Positions 1 through 5,218 of a stretch of DNA of 10,146 nucleotides are shown piece after piece. The position numbers were made by a program, and so were the translations under genes. Below the pieces are notes generated by a model. That model had not been told where the DNA came from. It worked only from the letters and a program-made list of their open reading frames with translations, and did no database searches. Each line of letters begins with the position of its first letter. The stretch's first letter is position 1. Source of the stretch: an uncultured Porphyromonadaceae bacterium (GTDB lineage Bacteria; Bacteroidota; Bacteroidia; Bacteroidales; Muribaculaceae); the NCBI GenBank assembly GCA_900554265.1, contig USGZ01000033.1, positions 1-10,146 on the forward strand, in the 5' to 3' direction.

Positions 1-261
1 GCTCCTTTCGTCTACGGCGGTCCGGAGTTCGGCATCATGCTGGGTCACAGCCGCTTCAAGGGCAAGGACGGCCAGCATCCGTTCAAGTATGCCGGCGGCG
101 ACCTGGGTCTGGCCGTGGGCGGCGGCTTCGAGATTCTCAAGCGCTGGCAGATTTCGTGCCAGTACACCTGGGGCATGACCTATCTGGTCAAGACCCGCAA
201 GCTCGACGACTACTCAGCGCGCAACCGCCAGCTGGCCATCCGCGTTGCTTATCTGTTCTGA
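1..261 (+). CDS. Outer-membrane beta-barrel protein, PorT-like (3' end only)
   Basis: The frame is open from base 1 to the TGA at 259-261, so only the last 86 residues are present and the true start lies upstream of the window. What is visible is typical of the C-terminal strands of small Bacteroidota outer-membrane barrels (outer-membrane beta-barrel/PorT family): alternating polar and hydrophobic residues, a GPEFGIMLG strand, a glycine-rich turn (GLAVGGGFEI), an aromatic strand (QISCQYTWGM), and a final strand ending in a C-terminal phenylalanine (VAYLF), the usual BAM recognition signature. It probably sits in the outer membrane; its cargo or role cannot be inferred. The next gene begins only 5 bases after the stop, which suggests one transcript and perhaps translational coupling. 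An internal ATG at 37 is not a credible start because homology-like barrel sequence extends upstream of it. Confidence 0.8.
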   Translation, partial: APFVYGGPEFGIMLGHSRFKGKDGQHPFKYAGGDLGLAVGGGFEILKRWQISCQYTWGMTYLVKTRKLDDYSARNRQLAIRVAYLF

Positions 262-266
262 GCGCC

Positions 267-698
267 ATGGCAACAGTATCCGACGCGCTCAGCGAAATCA
301 TCGAGCGAACATCCTGCAAAATCAACGGCGAGACGACCGAGCTGCCCGGAATCTTCGGAGTTGGGACTCATACTACGCCGCTTGACCCAGCAGATTTGGA
401 GCCACTGTGCGAGAGCGGCAAGCCGGTATATGTCTACGCCGGTATCGGCCGCGGCAAGCACCGCGTGACCGACGCCATCAAGGAAGCGGCCGAAAAGACA
501 CCCGGCGGCCTGGATGACAAGAGCAGAGGTCTGGTAATGCTGAGATATAACCGAAGCTCAACCCCTGTACTTACAGTGGCTGAAGTCACTGAAATCACAA
601 CCTTTCTGTCGCCCTATAAGAATATGAAAATTGCCTGCGGCTTCGCCGACGACCGCAGTCTCGATTCCCAGGTAAAAATCGTCCTTGTAACGGCATAA
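267..698 (+). CDS. Stand-alone FtsZ C-terminal-domain-like protein (no GTPase domain)
   Basis: A 143-residue protein. I chose the ATG at 267 because it follows the upstream stop by 5 bases; an earlier in-frame ATG at 156 lies inside the barrel gene. From about residue 38 it lines up by eye with the T7 loop and C-terminal domain of FtsZ. P38-LDPAD-43 corresponds to the FtsZ NxDFAD loop, with both aspartates kept (D40, D43) and the asparagine replaced by proline. AGIGRGKHRVTDAIKEA (58-74) matches the MGIGxAxGxxRAxEAA segment. LTVAEVTEI (102-110) matches LTLFEVNEA. FADDRSLDSQVKIVLVTA (126-143) matches the final xxDxxLxDxIxVTxIAT strand. Residues 4-12 could be the end of helix H7. The nucleotide-binding half (GGGTGTG loop), the disordered linker and the C-terminal peptide that binds FtsA are absent. 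It is probably cytosolic, and a role in modulating FtsZ polymers is inference. The second half of the gene is AT-richer than its neighbours. Confidence 0.72.
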   Translation: MATVSDALSEIIERTSCKINGETTELPGIFGVGTHTTPLDPADLEPLCESGKPVYVYAGIGRGKHRVTDAIKEAAEKTPGGLDDKSRGLVMLRYNRSSTPVLTVAEVTEITTFLSPYKNMKIACGFADDRSLDSQVKIVLVTA

Positions 699-720
699 AC
701 ACATATTCGCAGAATTTTCG

Positions 721-729
721 TATATTTGC
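721..729 (+). promoter_or_regulatory. asnS promoter, Bacteroidota -7 element
   Basis: TATATTTGC fits the Bacteroidota sigma-ABfr -7 consensus TAnnTTTG and lies 22 bases before the asnS ATG, giving a predicted short leader of about 15 bases. No convincing -33 TTTG is seen at the usual spacing. It shows that asnS can be transcribed independently of the two genes upstream. Confidence 0.6.
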
Positions 730-751
730 CGTCTAATTCAATGCCACTCAA

Positions 752-2140
752 ATGAAACGCACCAAAATTGCAGATATATTCAAACCCGAACATATCGGGA
801 AGGAAGTCAGCGTAATGGGCTGGGTCCGCACCCGCCGCGGCAACAAGAACGTACAGTTCGTGGCCCTCAACGACGGTTCGACCGTCCGCAACCTCCAGAT
901 AGTCTTCGACCTGAGCAAGTTCAGCGACGACGACCTGCGCGCCGTCACCACCGGCTCGTCGATTCACGTCGAGGGCAAGCTCGTCGAATCCATGGGCAAG
1001 GGCCAGAGCTGCGAAGTGCAGGCCGATACCCTCGAGGTGTTCGGCACAGCCGACCCCAACGAATATCCCCTTCAGAAGAAGGGCCACACTCTCGAATTCC
1101 TCCGCGAGAAAGCGCACCTGCGCCCGCGCACGGCGACTTTCGGCGCCATCCTGCGCATCCGCAGCGCCCTGGCCTACGCAATCCATAAGTTCTTCCAGGA
1201 GAAGGGCTTCTTCTACCTGAACACGCCTCTGATTACCGCCAGCGACTGCGAGGGCGCCGGAGCGATGTTCCAGGTGACGACGCTGCCCCTGGAGAACCTG
1301 CCGCGCACCGAGGACGGCAAGGTAGACTACAGCAAGGACTTCTTCGGCAAGCCGACGGCGCTGACCGTCAGCGGCCAGCTCGAAGGCGAGCTCGGCGCCA
1401 CGGCCCTCGGTCAGATCTACACCTTCGGCCCGACTTTCCGCGCCGAGAATTCCAACACCCCGCGCCACCTCTCCGAATTCTGGATGATCGAGCCTGAGAT
1501 GGCCTTCTACGACATCACGGACAACATGGACCTGGCCGAGGAATTCGTGAAATACTGCATCCGCTACGCCCTTGAGAATAACCGCGACGACATCGACTTC
1601 CTGGCCGAGCATTTCGACAAGGACCTCGTCGAGCGCCTCGAGTTCGTGCTCCACAACGACTTCGTGCGCCTGACCTACACCGAGGGCGTCGAAATCCTCA
1701 AGGCCTCGGGCCACAAGTTCGAGTTCCCCGTCGACTGGGGCACCGATCTGCAGAGCGAGCACGAGCGCTACCTGGTCGAGGAGCACTTCCACAAGCCCGT
1801 GATACTCACCGACTATCCCGCCGAAATCAAGGCCTTCTACATGAAGCAGAACGAGGACGGCAAGACCGTACGCGCCATGGACGTGCTCTTCCCGAAAATC
1901 GGCGAAATCATCGGCGGCAGCGAGCGCGAAGCCGACTACAATAAGCTCCTGCGCCGCATCGAGGAGCTCCACATCCCGATGAAGGACATGTGGTGGTACC
2001 TCGACACCCGCCGCTTCGGCACCGTGCCTCACAGCGGTTTCGGCCTGGGCTTCGAGCGCCTGGTGCTCTTCGTTACGGGCATGCAGAACATCCGCGACGT
2101 CATCGCCTTCCCCCGCACCCCCAACAACGCCGAATTCTAA
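752..2140 (+). CDS. asnS: Asparaginyl-tRNA synthetase
   Basis: 462 residues, full length for bacterial AsnRS, a cytosolic class IIb enzyme that uses ATP to charge tRNA-Asn with asparagine. The N-terminal OB-fold that binds the anticodon spans roughly residues 15-110 ([19 protein letters not shown] near its start). The catalytic domain follows. Motif 1 surrounds the [18 protein letters not shown] segment. Motif 2 is FRAEN at 229-233, followed by [14 protein letters not shown], the loop and strand that contact ATP and the acceptor stem. Motif 3 is GFGLGFERL at 429-437 with the ATP-binding arginine R436. The C-terminus [15 protein letters not shown] is characteristic of AsnRS rather than AspRS. 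The gene has its own -7 element upstream and an intrinsic terminator downstream, so it is probably a single-gene unit. No damage or unusual residues are seen. Confidence 0.98.
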   Translation: MKRTKIADIFKPEHIGKEVSVMGWVRTRRGNKNVQFVALNDGSTVRNLQIVFDLSKFSDDDLRAVTTGSSIHVEGKLVESMGKGQSCEVQADTLEVFGTADPNEYPLQKKGHTLEFLREKAHLRPRTATFGAILRIRSALAYAIHKFFQEKGFFYLNTPLITASDCEGAGAMFQVTTLPLENLPRTEDGKVDYSKDFFGKPTALTVSGQLEGELGATALGQIYTFGPTFRAENSNTPRHLSEFWMIEPEMAFYDITDNMDLAEEFVKYCIRYALENNRDDIDFLAEHFDKDLVERLEFVLHNDFVRLTYTEGVEILKASGHKFEFPVDWGTDLQSEHERYLVEEHFHKPVILTDYPAEIKAFYMKQNEDGKTVRAMDVLFPKIGEIIGGSEREADYNKLLRRIEELHIPMKDMWWYLDTRRFGTVPHSGFGLGFERLVLFVTGMQNIRDVIAFPRTPNNAEF

Positions 2141-2169
2141 GTCCCGGCACCACCGGACTACATACCATA

Positions 2170-2206
2170 AAAGGCTGGCCCTCGCCGGGGCCGGCCTTTA
2201 TTGTTT
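2170..2206 (+). terminator. Intrinsic terminator of asnS
   Basis: The left arm AAAGGCTGGCC (2170-2180) pairs over 11 bp with GGCCGGCCTTT (2189-2199), including one G-T wobble, around an 8-base loop, and a T-rich run (ATTGTTT) follows. It lies 30 bases after the asnS stop and is a good Rho-independent terminator. Confidence 0.88.
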
Positions 2207-2276
2207 CCTGCCGACGCGGATTTCCTGCGAACAATGGCGCACGCAGGTTGTTTGACCGATATAATTCGATAACGAC

Positions 2277-2648
2277 ATGGAACATCTGGTAGAATTGAAA
2301 CGGGCATACGACGCCGCGGCGGCGGACGACGGCTTCCGCATATACATCGACCGGCTCTGGCCGCGCGGACTCTCGCACGAGACTTTCCACTACGATTTGT
2401 GGGACAAGGACATAGCGCCGTCGACGGAGCTGCGGGAGTGGTTCCACGCCGCCCCGGAAGAGCGCTGGCAGGAATTCGCCCGGCGCTACGCCGCCGAGCT
2501 CAAGGGCAGTCCGGCCTTTGCCGCCCTTCTCGAAACCATCGCCTCCAAACCGAAAGTGACCCTGCTGTATTCCTCGCACGACCGGGCGCACAATAACGCC
2601 GTAGTCGTAGCCGCCGCCCTCGCCTCCGAAGGCTGGAAACGCTGCTGA
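2277..2648 (+). CDS. DUF488 / YeaO-family protein
   Basis: 123 residues, the usual length for the short DUF488 family (YeaO of E. coli). Family hallmarks are easy to see: YIDRLWPRGLS near residues 22-32, LWDKDIAPSTELREWF in the middle, an ERWQEFARRYAAEL helix, and the closing strand and helix VTLLYSSHDRAHNNAVVV. The family has no established biochemical function, and no metal site or catalytic residue can be assigned from sequence alone. It is probably a soluble cytosolic protein. The ATG at 2277 is preceded by an A/T-rich stretch without a Shine-Dalgarno sequence. The gene stands alone between the asnS terminator and the promoter of the next gene; no clear promoter of its own is seen. Confidence 0.92.
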   Translation: MEHLVELKRAYDAAAADDGFRIYIDRLWPRGLSHETFHYDLWDKDIAPSTELREWFHAAPEERWQEFARRYAAELKGSPAFAALLETIASKPKVTLLYSSHDRAHNNAVVVAAALASEGWKRC

Positions 2649-2678
2649 TCTTAACATTCTTTAATAAACAAGGGCGGC

Positions 2679-2705
2679 TTTGTCGTAGAATAATGCCTAC
2701 TTTTG
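2679..2705 (+). promoter_or_regulatory. Promoter of the CxxCxGxG secreted-protein gene
   Basis: TACTTTTG (2698-2705) matches the TAnnTTTG -7 element and lies 24 bases before the ATG at 2730. A TTTG at 2679-2682 could be the -33 element, but its 15-base spacing is shorter than the usual 19-21, so that half is uncertain. Confidence 0.5.
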
Positions 2706-2729
2706 TAATGAAATATAATTCAATACAGA

Positions 2730-3389
2730 ATGAGGCATTTTCTATTCATTGTAGCCGTGCTGTTCGGCGCGCTGACATTGTCGGCCCAGTACTACAACCC
2801 GTATAATAATCAGGCCTATAATATGGGGTTTGCCATGGGCCTGGTAGACCAGGGAAAGGAAGCCATTGTCAATGGCGACTACGAGGAGGCCGTAGCGAAA
2901 TTCGAGGAAGCCTATGAGTTGAATTTCTATCCCGCTGCCGAATGCCTGGGTCTCTGCTATGAATTGGGTATAGGCGTAGACCGCGATGAATATTATGCCG
3001 ATCTCTACTATGAAGACGGCGCAGAGCATGGTAACGCCGATTGCCGTCGCGCCATAAACCGTATAAACAACCATGGCCATTACACTGAAGCCCATCGGGC
3101 TACGTGGCTGCGCAATTTCAGAGCATACTATCAGGCACAGTATCCGTCGGCAGGCTATGCGCCGGCAGGTGGCTATAACAGCGGCACGTCCGGCAGCTCG
3201 TCGGGTTCAGGCAGAACATGCGTAAGCTGCAACGGCACCGGCAGATGCAATACCTGCAACGGCCAGGGATGGTACTATCACGAAACAGGTTATTACACCG
3301 GCAACTCCCACCAGACAAGGACCACCTGCCCCGTATGCAACGGCACGGGCAGATGCGGCACTTGCCGCGGCCAAGGCAGCATAAGATAA
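2730..3389 (+). CDS. Secreted helical-repeat protein with four DnaJ-type CxxCxGxG motifs
   Basis: 219 residues. A classical Sec signal peptide fills residues 1-19 (hydrophobic core FLFIVAVLFGAL, cleavage expected after LSA before Q20), so the protein is exported to the periplasm or beyond. Residues about 35-110 form TPR/Sel1-like helical repeats (GDYEEAVAKFEEAYEL, then AAECLGLCYELGIGV). A Gly/Ser/Tyr-rich linker covers about 138-162. The C-terminus holds four CxxCxGxG motifs with paired cysteines C164/C167, C173/C176, C200/C203 and C209/C212. The motifs come in two closely spaced pairs (NGTGR between members) separated by a roughly 20-residue Tyr/His-rich stretch. In DnaJ four such motifs bind two zinc ions, and zinc binding here is inferred. 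No J-domain is present, so it is not a DnaJ. The function is unknown; a sensing or protein-binding role is possible. Confidence 0.85.
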   Translation: MRHFLFIVAVLFGALTLSAQYYNPYNNQAYNMGFAMGLVDQGKEAIVNGDYEEAVAKFEEAYELNFYPAAECLGLCYELGIGVDRDEYYADLYYEDGAEHGNADCRRAINRINNHGHYTEAHRATWLRNFRAYYQAQYPSAGYAPAGGYNSGTSGSSSGSGRTCVSCNGTGRCNTCNGQGWYYHETGYYTGNSHQTRTTCPVCNGTGRCGTCRGQGSIR

Positions 3390-3418
3390 GCGCTATCAGC
3401 ACTCTTAGGTGGCAACCG

Positions 3419-3724
3419 CTATCTCATTTCCGATATAAGATGGCGGATGGCGGCGACGGGATGGACGAACATCATCCTGGGACCGGCGAATCTCATCACT
3501 TCCCGAATTTTTTCGCGCATGGCCGGTGCGTAGCAGTGTATCGAGCATTTGCGGCAACTCGTCTTGCCGTTGCCCTTGGGGCAGCGGTCGAGGCGCTGGT
3601 GCGCATAGGCGAGCAGCGCCCGGCAGTCGTCGCAGAGCTCCGCGCCTCGCGGTCCGTGATGCCTGCGGCAATACATCCCAATCATCTGCCCGACAACGGC
3701 TTTCTCCCTTTCGATACGGTCCAT
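3419..3724 (-). CDS. YgbA-type 'nitrous oxide-stimulated promoter' family protein
   Basis: 101 residues, matching the YgbA_NO family, whose E. coli member belongs to the NsrR (nitric-oxide responsive) regulon. Diagnostic features are the N-terminal MYCRRHHG, LCDDCRALLAYAHQRLDRC, the cluster TSCRKCSIHCYAPAMREKIREVMRFAGPRM split over residues 55-84, and the closing HPVAAIRHL. Seven cysteines (C19, C31, C34, C48, C57, C60, C64) and nearby histidines suggest a metal or iron-sulfur site, which is inference. It is probably a soluble cytosolic protein with a role in recovery from nitrosative stress; the exact activity is unsettled as far as I know. It lies 10 bases downstream of the HxlR regulator gene, so both are very likely on one mRNA. 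It converges with the secreted-protein gene, with 29 bases between the stops and no clear terminator. Confidence 0.9.
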   Translation of the reverse strand: MDRIEREKAVVGQMIGMYCRRHHGPRGAELCDDCRALLAYAHQRLDRCPKGNGKTSCRKCSIHCYAPAMREKIREVMRFAGPRMMFVHPVAAIRHLISEMR

Positions 3725-3734
3725 GGCTGACTGA

Positions 3735-4109
3735 CTATGCCTGCGAGGCTTCGAATTCCTTGCGGTGCTCGACTACGCGCTTCATGTTGGCCTGCGCCCA
3801 CTCGGTCAGCTGCCGTATGAGAGGCAGGAGCGACTCGCCGACCTCGGTAAGTCGGTACTCGACTTTCGGCGGCACGACGGCATAGACTTTGCGGTCGATG
3901 AAGCCGTCGGCCTCGAGAGTGCGCAGAGTCGACGAAAGCACTCTCGACGATACGTCGGGAATCAGCCGGCAAAGCTCGTTGAAACGCACCACGCCCTGCT
4001 CGCCGATAATCAGCACGGTAAGCAGCGCCCACTTGGTCCCGAAACGCGCAATGACGTTGCGCACCGGGCACATCTCGAAAATCGAACCAGTTTCCTCTTT
4101 CTTTCTCAT
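3735..4109 (-). CDS. HxlR/DUF24-family winged-helix regulator
   Basis: 124 residues from the ATG at 4109. A longer frame starts at 4160, but the -7 promoter element lies at 4135-4143, inside that extension. The first start downstream of the promoter is therefore preferred, and it gives the usual HxlR length. Family signatures: an N-terminal CPV with the conserved cysteine (C14), FGTKWALLTVLII, the recognition region RFNELCRLIPDVSSRVLSSTLRTLEADGFIDRKVY (residues 42-76), and the wing and dimerisation helix YRLTEVGESLLPLIRQL. Many relatives (YodB, HypR, QorR) sense quinones, aldehydes or disulfide stress through this cysteine and repress a divergent neighbour and themselves. Here the divergent gene is a cupin and the downstream operon partner is YgbA-like. 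C47 is a second cysteine near the HTH. Local autoregulation is likely but inferred. Confidence 0.92.
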   Translation of the reverse strand: MRKKEETGSIFEMCPVRNVIARFGTKWALLTVLIIGEQGVVRFNELCRLIPDVSSRVLSSTLRTLEADGFIDRKVYAVVPPKVEYRLTEVGESLLPLIRQLTEWAQANMKRVVEHRKEFEASQA

Positions 4110-4134
4110 ACATCGCGGTTGCTTACTTTCTTTT

Positions 4135-4143
4135 GCAAAGTTA
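4135..4143 (-). promoter_or_regulatory. Promoter of the hxlR-ygbA operon (-7 element)
   Basis: Read on the minus strand, TAACTTTGC fits TAnnTTTG exactly and lies 26 bases before the ATG at 4109. The same nine bases form the -7 element of the divergent cupin gene. No clear -33 element was found. It rules against the upstream start at 4160. Confidence 0.65.
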
Positions 4144-4216
4144 GTTATTATTTGCGACATATGCGCATGACATCATCTACATGCAAAAAATTAAGCGAGC
4201 GGCAAAATTTTTTCTC

Positions 4217-4229
4217 GCTGATAATCAGC
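4217..4229. promoter_or_regulatory. Candidate operator: perfect 13-bp palindrome between divergent promoters
   Basis: GCTGAT-A-ATCAGC has two perfect 6-bp arms about a single central base. It sits 42 bases upstream of the cupin -33 element and about 73 bases upstream of the hxlR -7 element. It overlaps the right arm of a second inverted repeat, AGCGAG (4194-4199) with CTCGCT (4214-4219). A TTAC/GTAA pair (4246-4249, 4264-4267), closer to the cupin promoter, is an alternative site. Binding by the HxlR protein is inference. Confidence 0.4.
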
Positions 4230-4270
4230 AAAACCGATAAAAAGGTTACTATGGGGTGAAAATGTAAGTT

Positions 4271-4303
4271 CTTGACAGATAAATACTATCGCCGTAACTT
4301 TGC
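4271..4303 (+). promoter_or_regulatory. Promoter of the cupin gene
   Basis: CTTG at 4271-4274 (part of a TTGACA) and TAACTTTGC at 4295-4303 are separated by 20 bases, the expected spacing for the -33/-7 pair of the Bacteroidota primary sigma factor. The ATG is 25 bases beyond the -7 element. This is the clearest promoter in the window. Confidence 0.75.
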
Positions 4304-4328
4304 AGTACGAAACTAATAAGCAAGACAT

Positions 4329-4778
4329 ATGAAACAGATTCAGACCATCGAAAAGGGCGCGAATTTCAGCGCCGCAAACTTCGGCAAGCTCGCCGACATA
4401 AAGGATTACGTACTCGAACTCGGTCCGGAAATCAAGATTCCCGGCAAGGTGTTCGGCGGTCAGGCAGTCGGAGCCACCGGCGGCGAGTTCTCCTTCCAGA
4501 TATTCGCTCCCGGTCAGGAGACAGGCTTCCTGCATACCCACAAGAACCACGAGGAACTATACTTCTTCCTCTCGGGCAAGGGCGAGTTCCAGGTTGATGG
4601 CGACGTGTTCCCCGTCGGGGAAGGCAGCGTGGTCCGCGTGGCCCCCGACGGCCGCCGCAGCGTGCGCAACAACGGCACCGAGCCTCTGGCGATGCTCTGC
4701 GTGCAGTACCGCGGCAATAGCTTCACCGCCGAGGACGCCGCCGACGGCAACATCCTCAACGAACCCGTCAAGTGGTAA
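4329..4778 (+). CDS. Single-domain cupin protein
   Basis: 149 residues with one conserved beta-barrel cupin domain in the C-terminal two thirds. Cupin motif 1 is clear: H69-T-H71, then E76, then G83 (HTHKNHEELYFFLSGKG). Motif 2 is recognisable as GEGSVVRVAPDGRRSVRNN (97-115), but the position that normally supplies the fourth metal ligand histidine (PxGxxH) is serine S111. It could therefore bind metal with three ligands, bind it differently, or not bind it. There is no signal peptide, so it is cytosolic. It is divergent from the HxlR regulator gene, separated by a 219-base regulatory region, and followed by its own terminator. This layout suggests it is a target of that regulator, perhaps a small dioxygenase or isomerase acting on a reactive compound. 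The substrate is unknown. Confidence 0.9.
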   Translation: MKQIQTIEKGANFSAANFGKLADIKDYVLELGPEIKIPGKVFGGQAVGATGGEFSFQIFAPGQETGFLHTHKNHEELYFFLSGKGEFQVDGDVFPVGEGSVVRVAPDGRRSVRNNGTEPLAMLCVQYRGNSFTAEDAADGNILNEPVKW

Positions 4779-4808
4779 AAGCCTCGGGCGCCGAACCGAA
4801 AAGCAGAA

Positions 4809-4854
4809 CCAGTCGGGAGCATCACCCTGCAAGCGAGGCTCTCGACTGGCTTTT
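4809..4854 (+). terminator. Intrinsic terminator of the cupin gene
   Basis: CCAGTCGGGAGC (4809-4820) pairs over 12 bp with GCTCTCGACTGG (4838-4849), with one G-T wobble, around a 17-base loop; CTTTT follows. It begins 30 bases after the cupin stop. A second pairing, AGCCTCG (4780-4786) with CGAGGCT (4834-4840), would compete for the right arm. Confidence 0.72.
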
Positions 4855-5080
4855 CAATATCCGCCCGTCGGCCAAAAAGTCCGAAATCCTGTTTACCGCC
4901 GTGCATAGCGGCCTGATGCTGACGGCCGTCCGGGATTGCAAAAAACTTGAAATAATAATCGCGTTGGAAATCCGATAAAATGGGGCGGCCCAACGTTTCG
5001 GCATGTCTGGATTTCCTCGACTCGGTAGAACGCATGGGCAACGCCGTCTGGATGCGATATACGGTCGACAAGTAGCCGCA
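4855..5080 (+). other. Gene-poor stretch with possible decayed coding sequence
   Basis: Together with its flanks, this is part of a 440-base gap between the cupin stop and the adhesin stop. I see no complete gene. A short frame at 4980-5075 encodes 31 residues, and its middle part (RPNVSACLDFLDSVERMG then NAVWMRY) reads like real protein with the local GC-rich codon use. It is faintly like the VWIRY region of pyruvate-formate-lyase activating enzymes. Another frame ends at 4976-4978 and is offset from it, as expected of a frameshifted remnant. Both may be chance. No RNA gene was recognised. Confidence 0.25.
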
Positions 5081-5140
5081 TTTAATCGGGATTATTCGGG
5101 TTTAATCGAGCTTAGCCCCGATTAATCGGGATTAATCCCG
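5081..5140. repeat. Six-unit tandem array of a degenerate 10-bp repeat
   Basis: Six contiguous decamers read TTTAATCGGG, ATTATTCGGG, TTTAATCGAG, CTTAGCCCCG, ATTAATCGGG and ATTAATCCCG. The consensus is about (A/T)TTAATCGGG. The last units form nested palindromes: CCCGATTAATCGGG (5117-5130) and a perfect 18-bp palindrome at 5125-5142 centred on ATTAAT. The 10-bp period matches one helical turn. It is non-coding and lies just beyond the terminator of the adhesin gene. Confidence 0.8.
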
Positions 5141-5155
5141 ATGATCAGAAAAATG

Positions 5156-5193
5156 AAAAGAGCCTCCCGGCGCGGTTGCCGGGAGGCTCTTTT
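5156..5193. terminator. Bidirectional intrinsic terminator
   Basis: A perfect 15-bp inverted repeat, AAAAGAGCCTCCCGG (5156-5170) with CCGGGAGGCTCTTTT (5179-5193), surrounds an 8-base loop. The arm ends give T runs in both directions; on the minus strand a further TTTTT follows. It begins 25 bases beyond the stop of the adhesin gene, which it most likely terminates. Confidence 0.93.
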
Positions 5194-5218
5194 AGTCAGG
5201 GTTTATCGGGGACCGCGG

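Noticed and set aside
614..2032. 472-codon open frame on the - strand
   Set aside because: Antisense shadow of asnS, whose motifs are unmistakable; the antisense product is low-complexity Ala/Val/Glu/Leu-rich.
2679..2682. TTTG as a certain -33 element for the secreted-protein gene
   Set aside because: The spacing to the -7 element is only 15 bases, so it is listed only as possible.
3385..3418. Terminator between the convergent secreted-protein and ygbA-like genes
   Set aside because: Only a GATA/TATC pair is present, too weak to call.
4161..4259. Short + strand ORF of 32 codons in the hxlR-cupin gap
   Set aside because: It is AT-rich, lies across the candidate operator and upstream of the cupin promoter, and has no recognisable family.
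5081..5142. CRISPR array
   Set aside because: The units are 10 bp, contiguous, and have no spacers.
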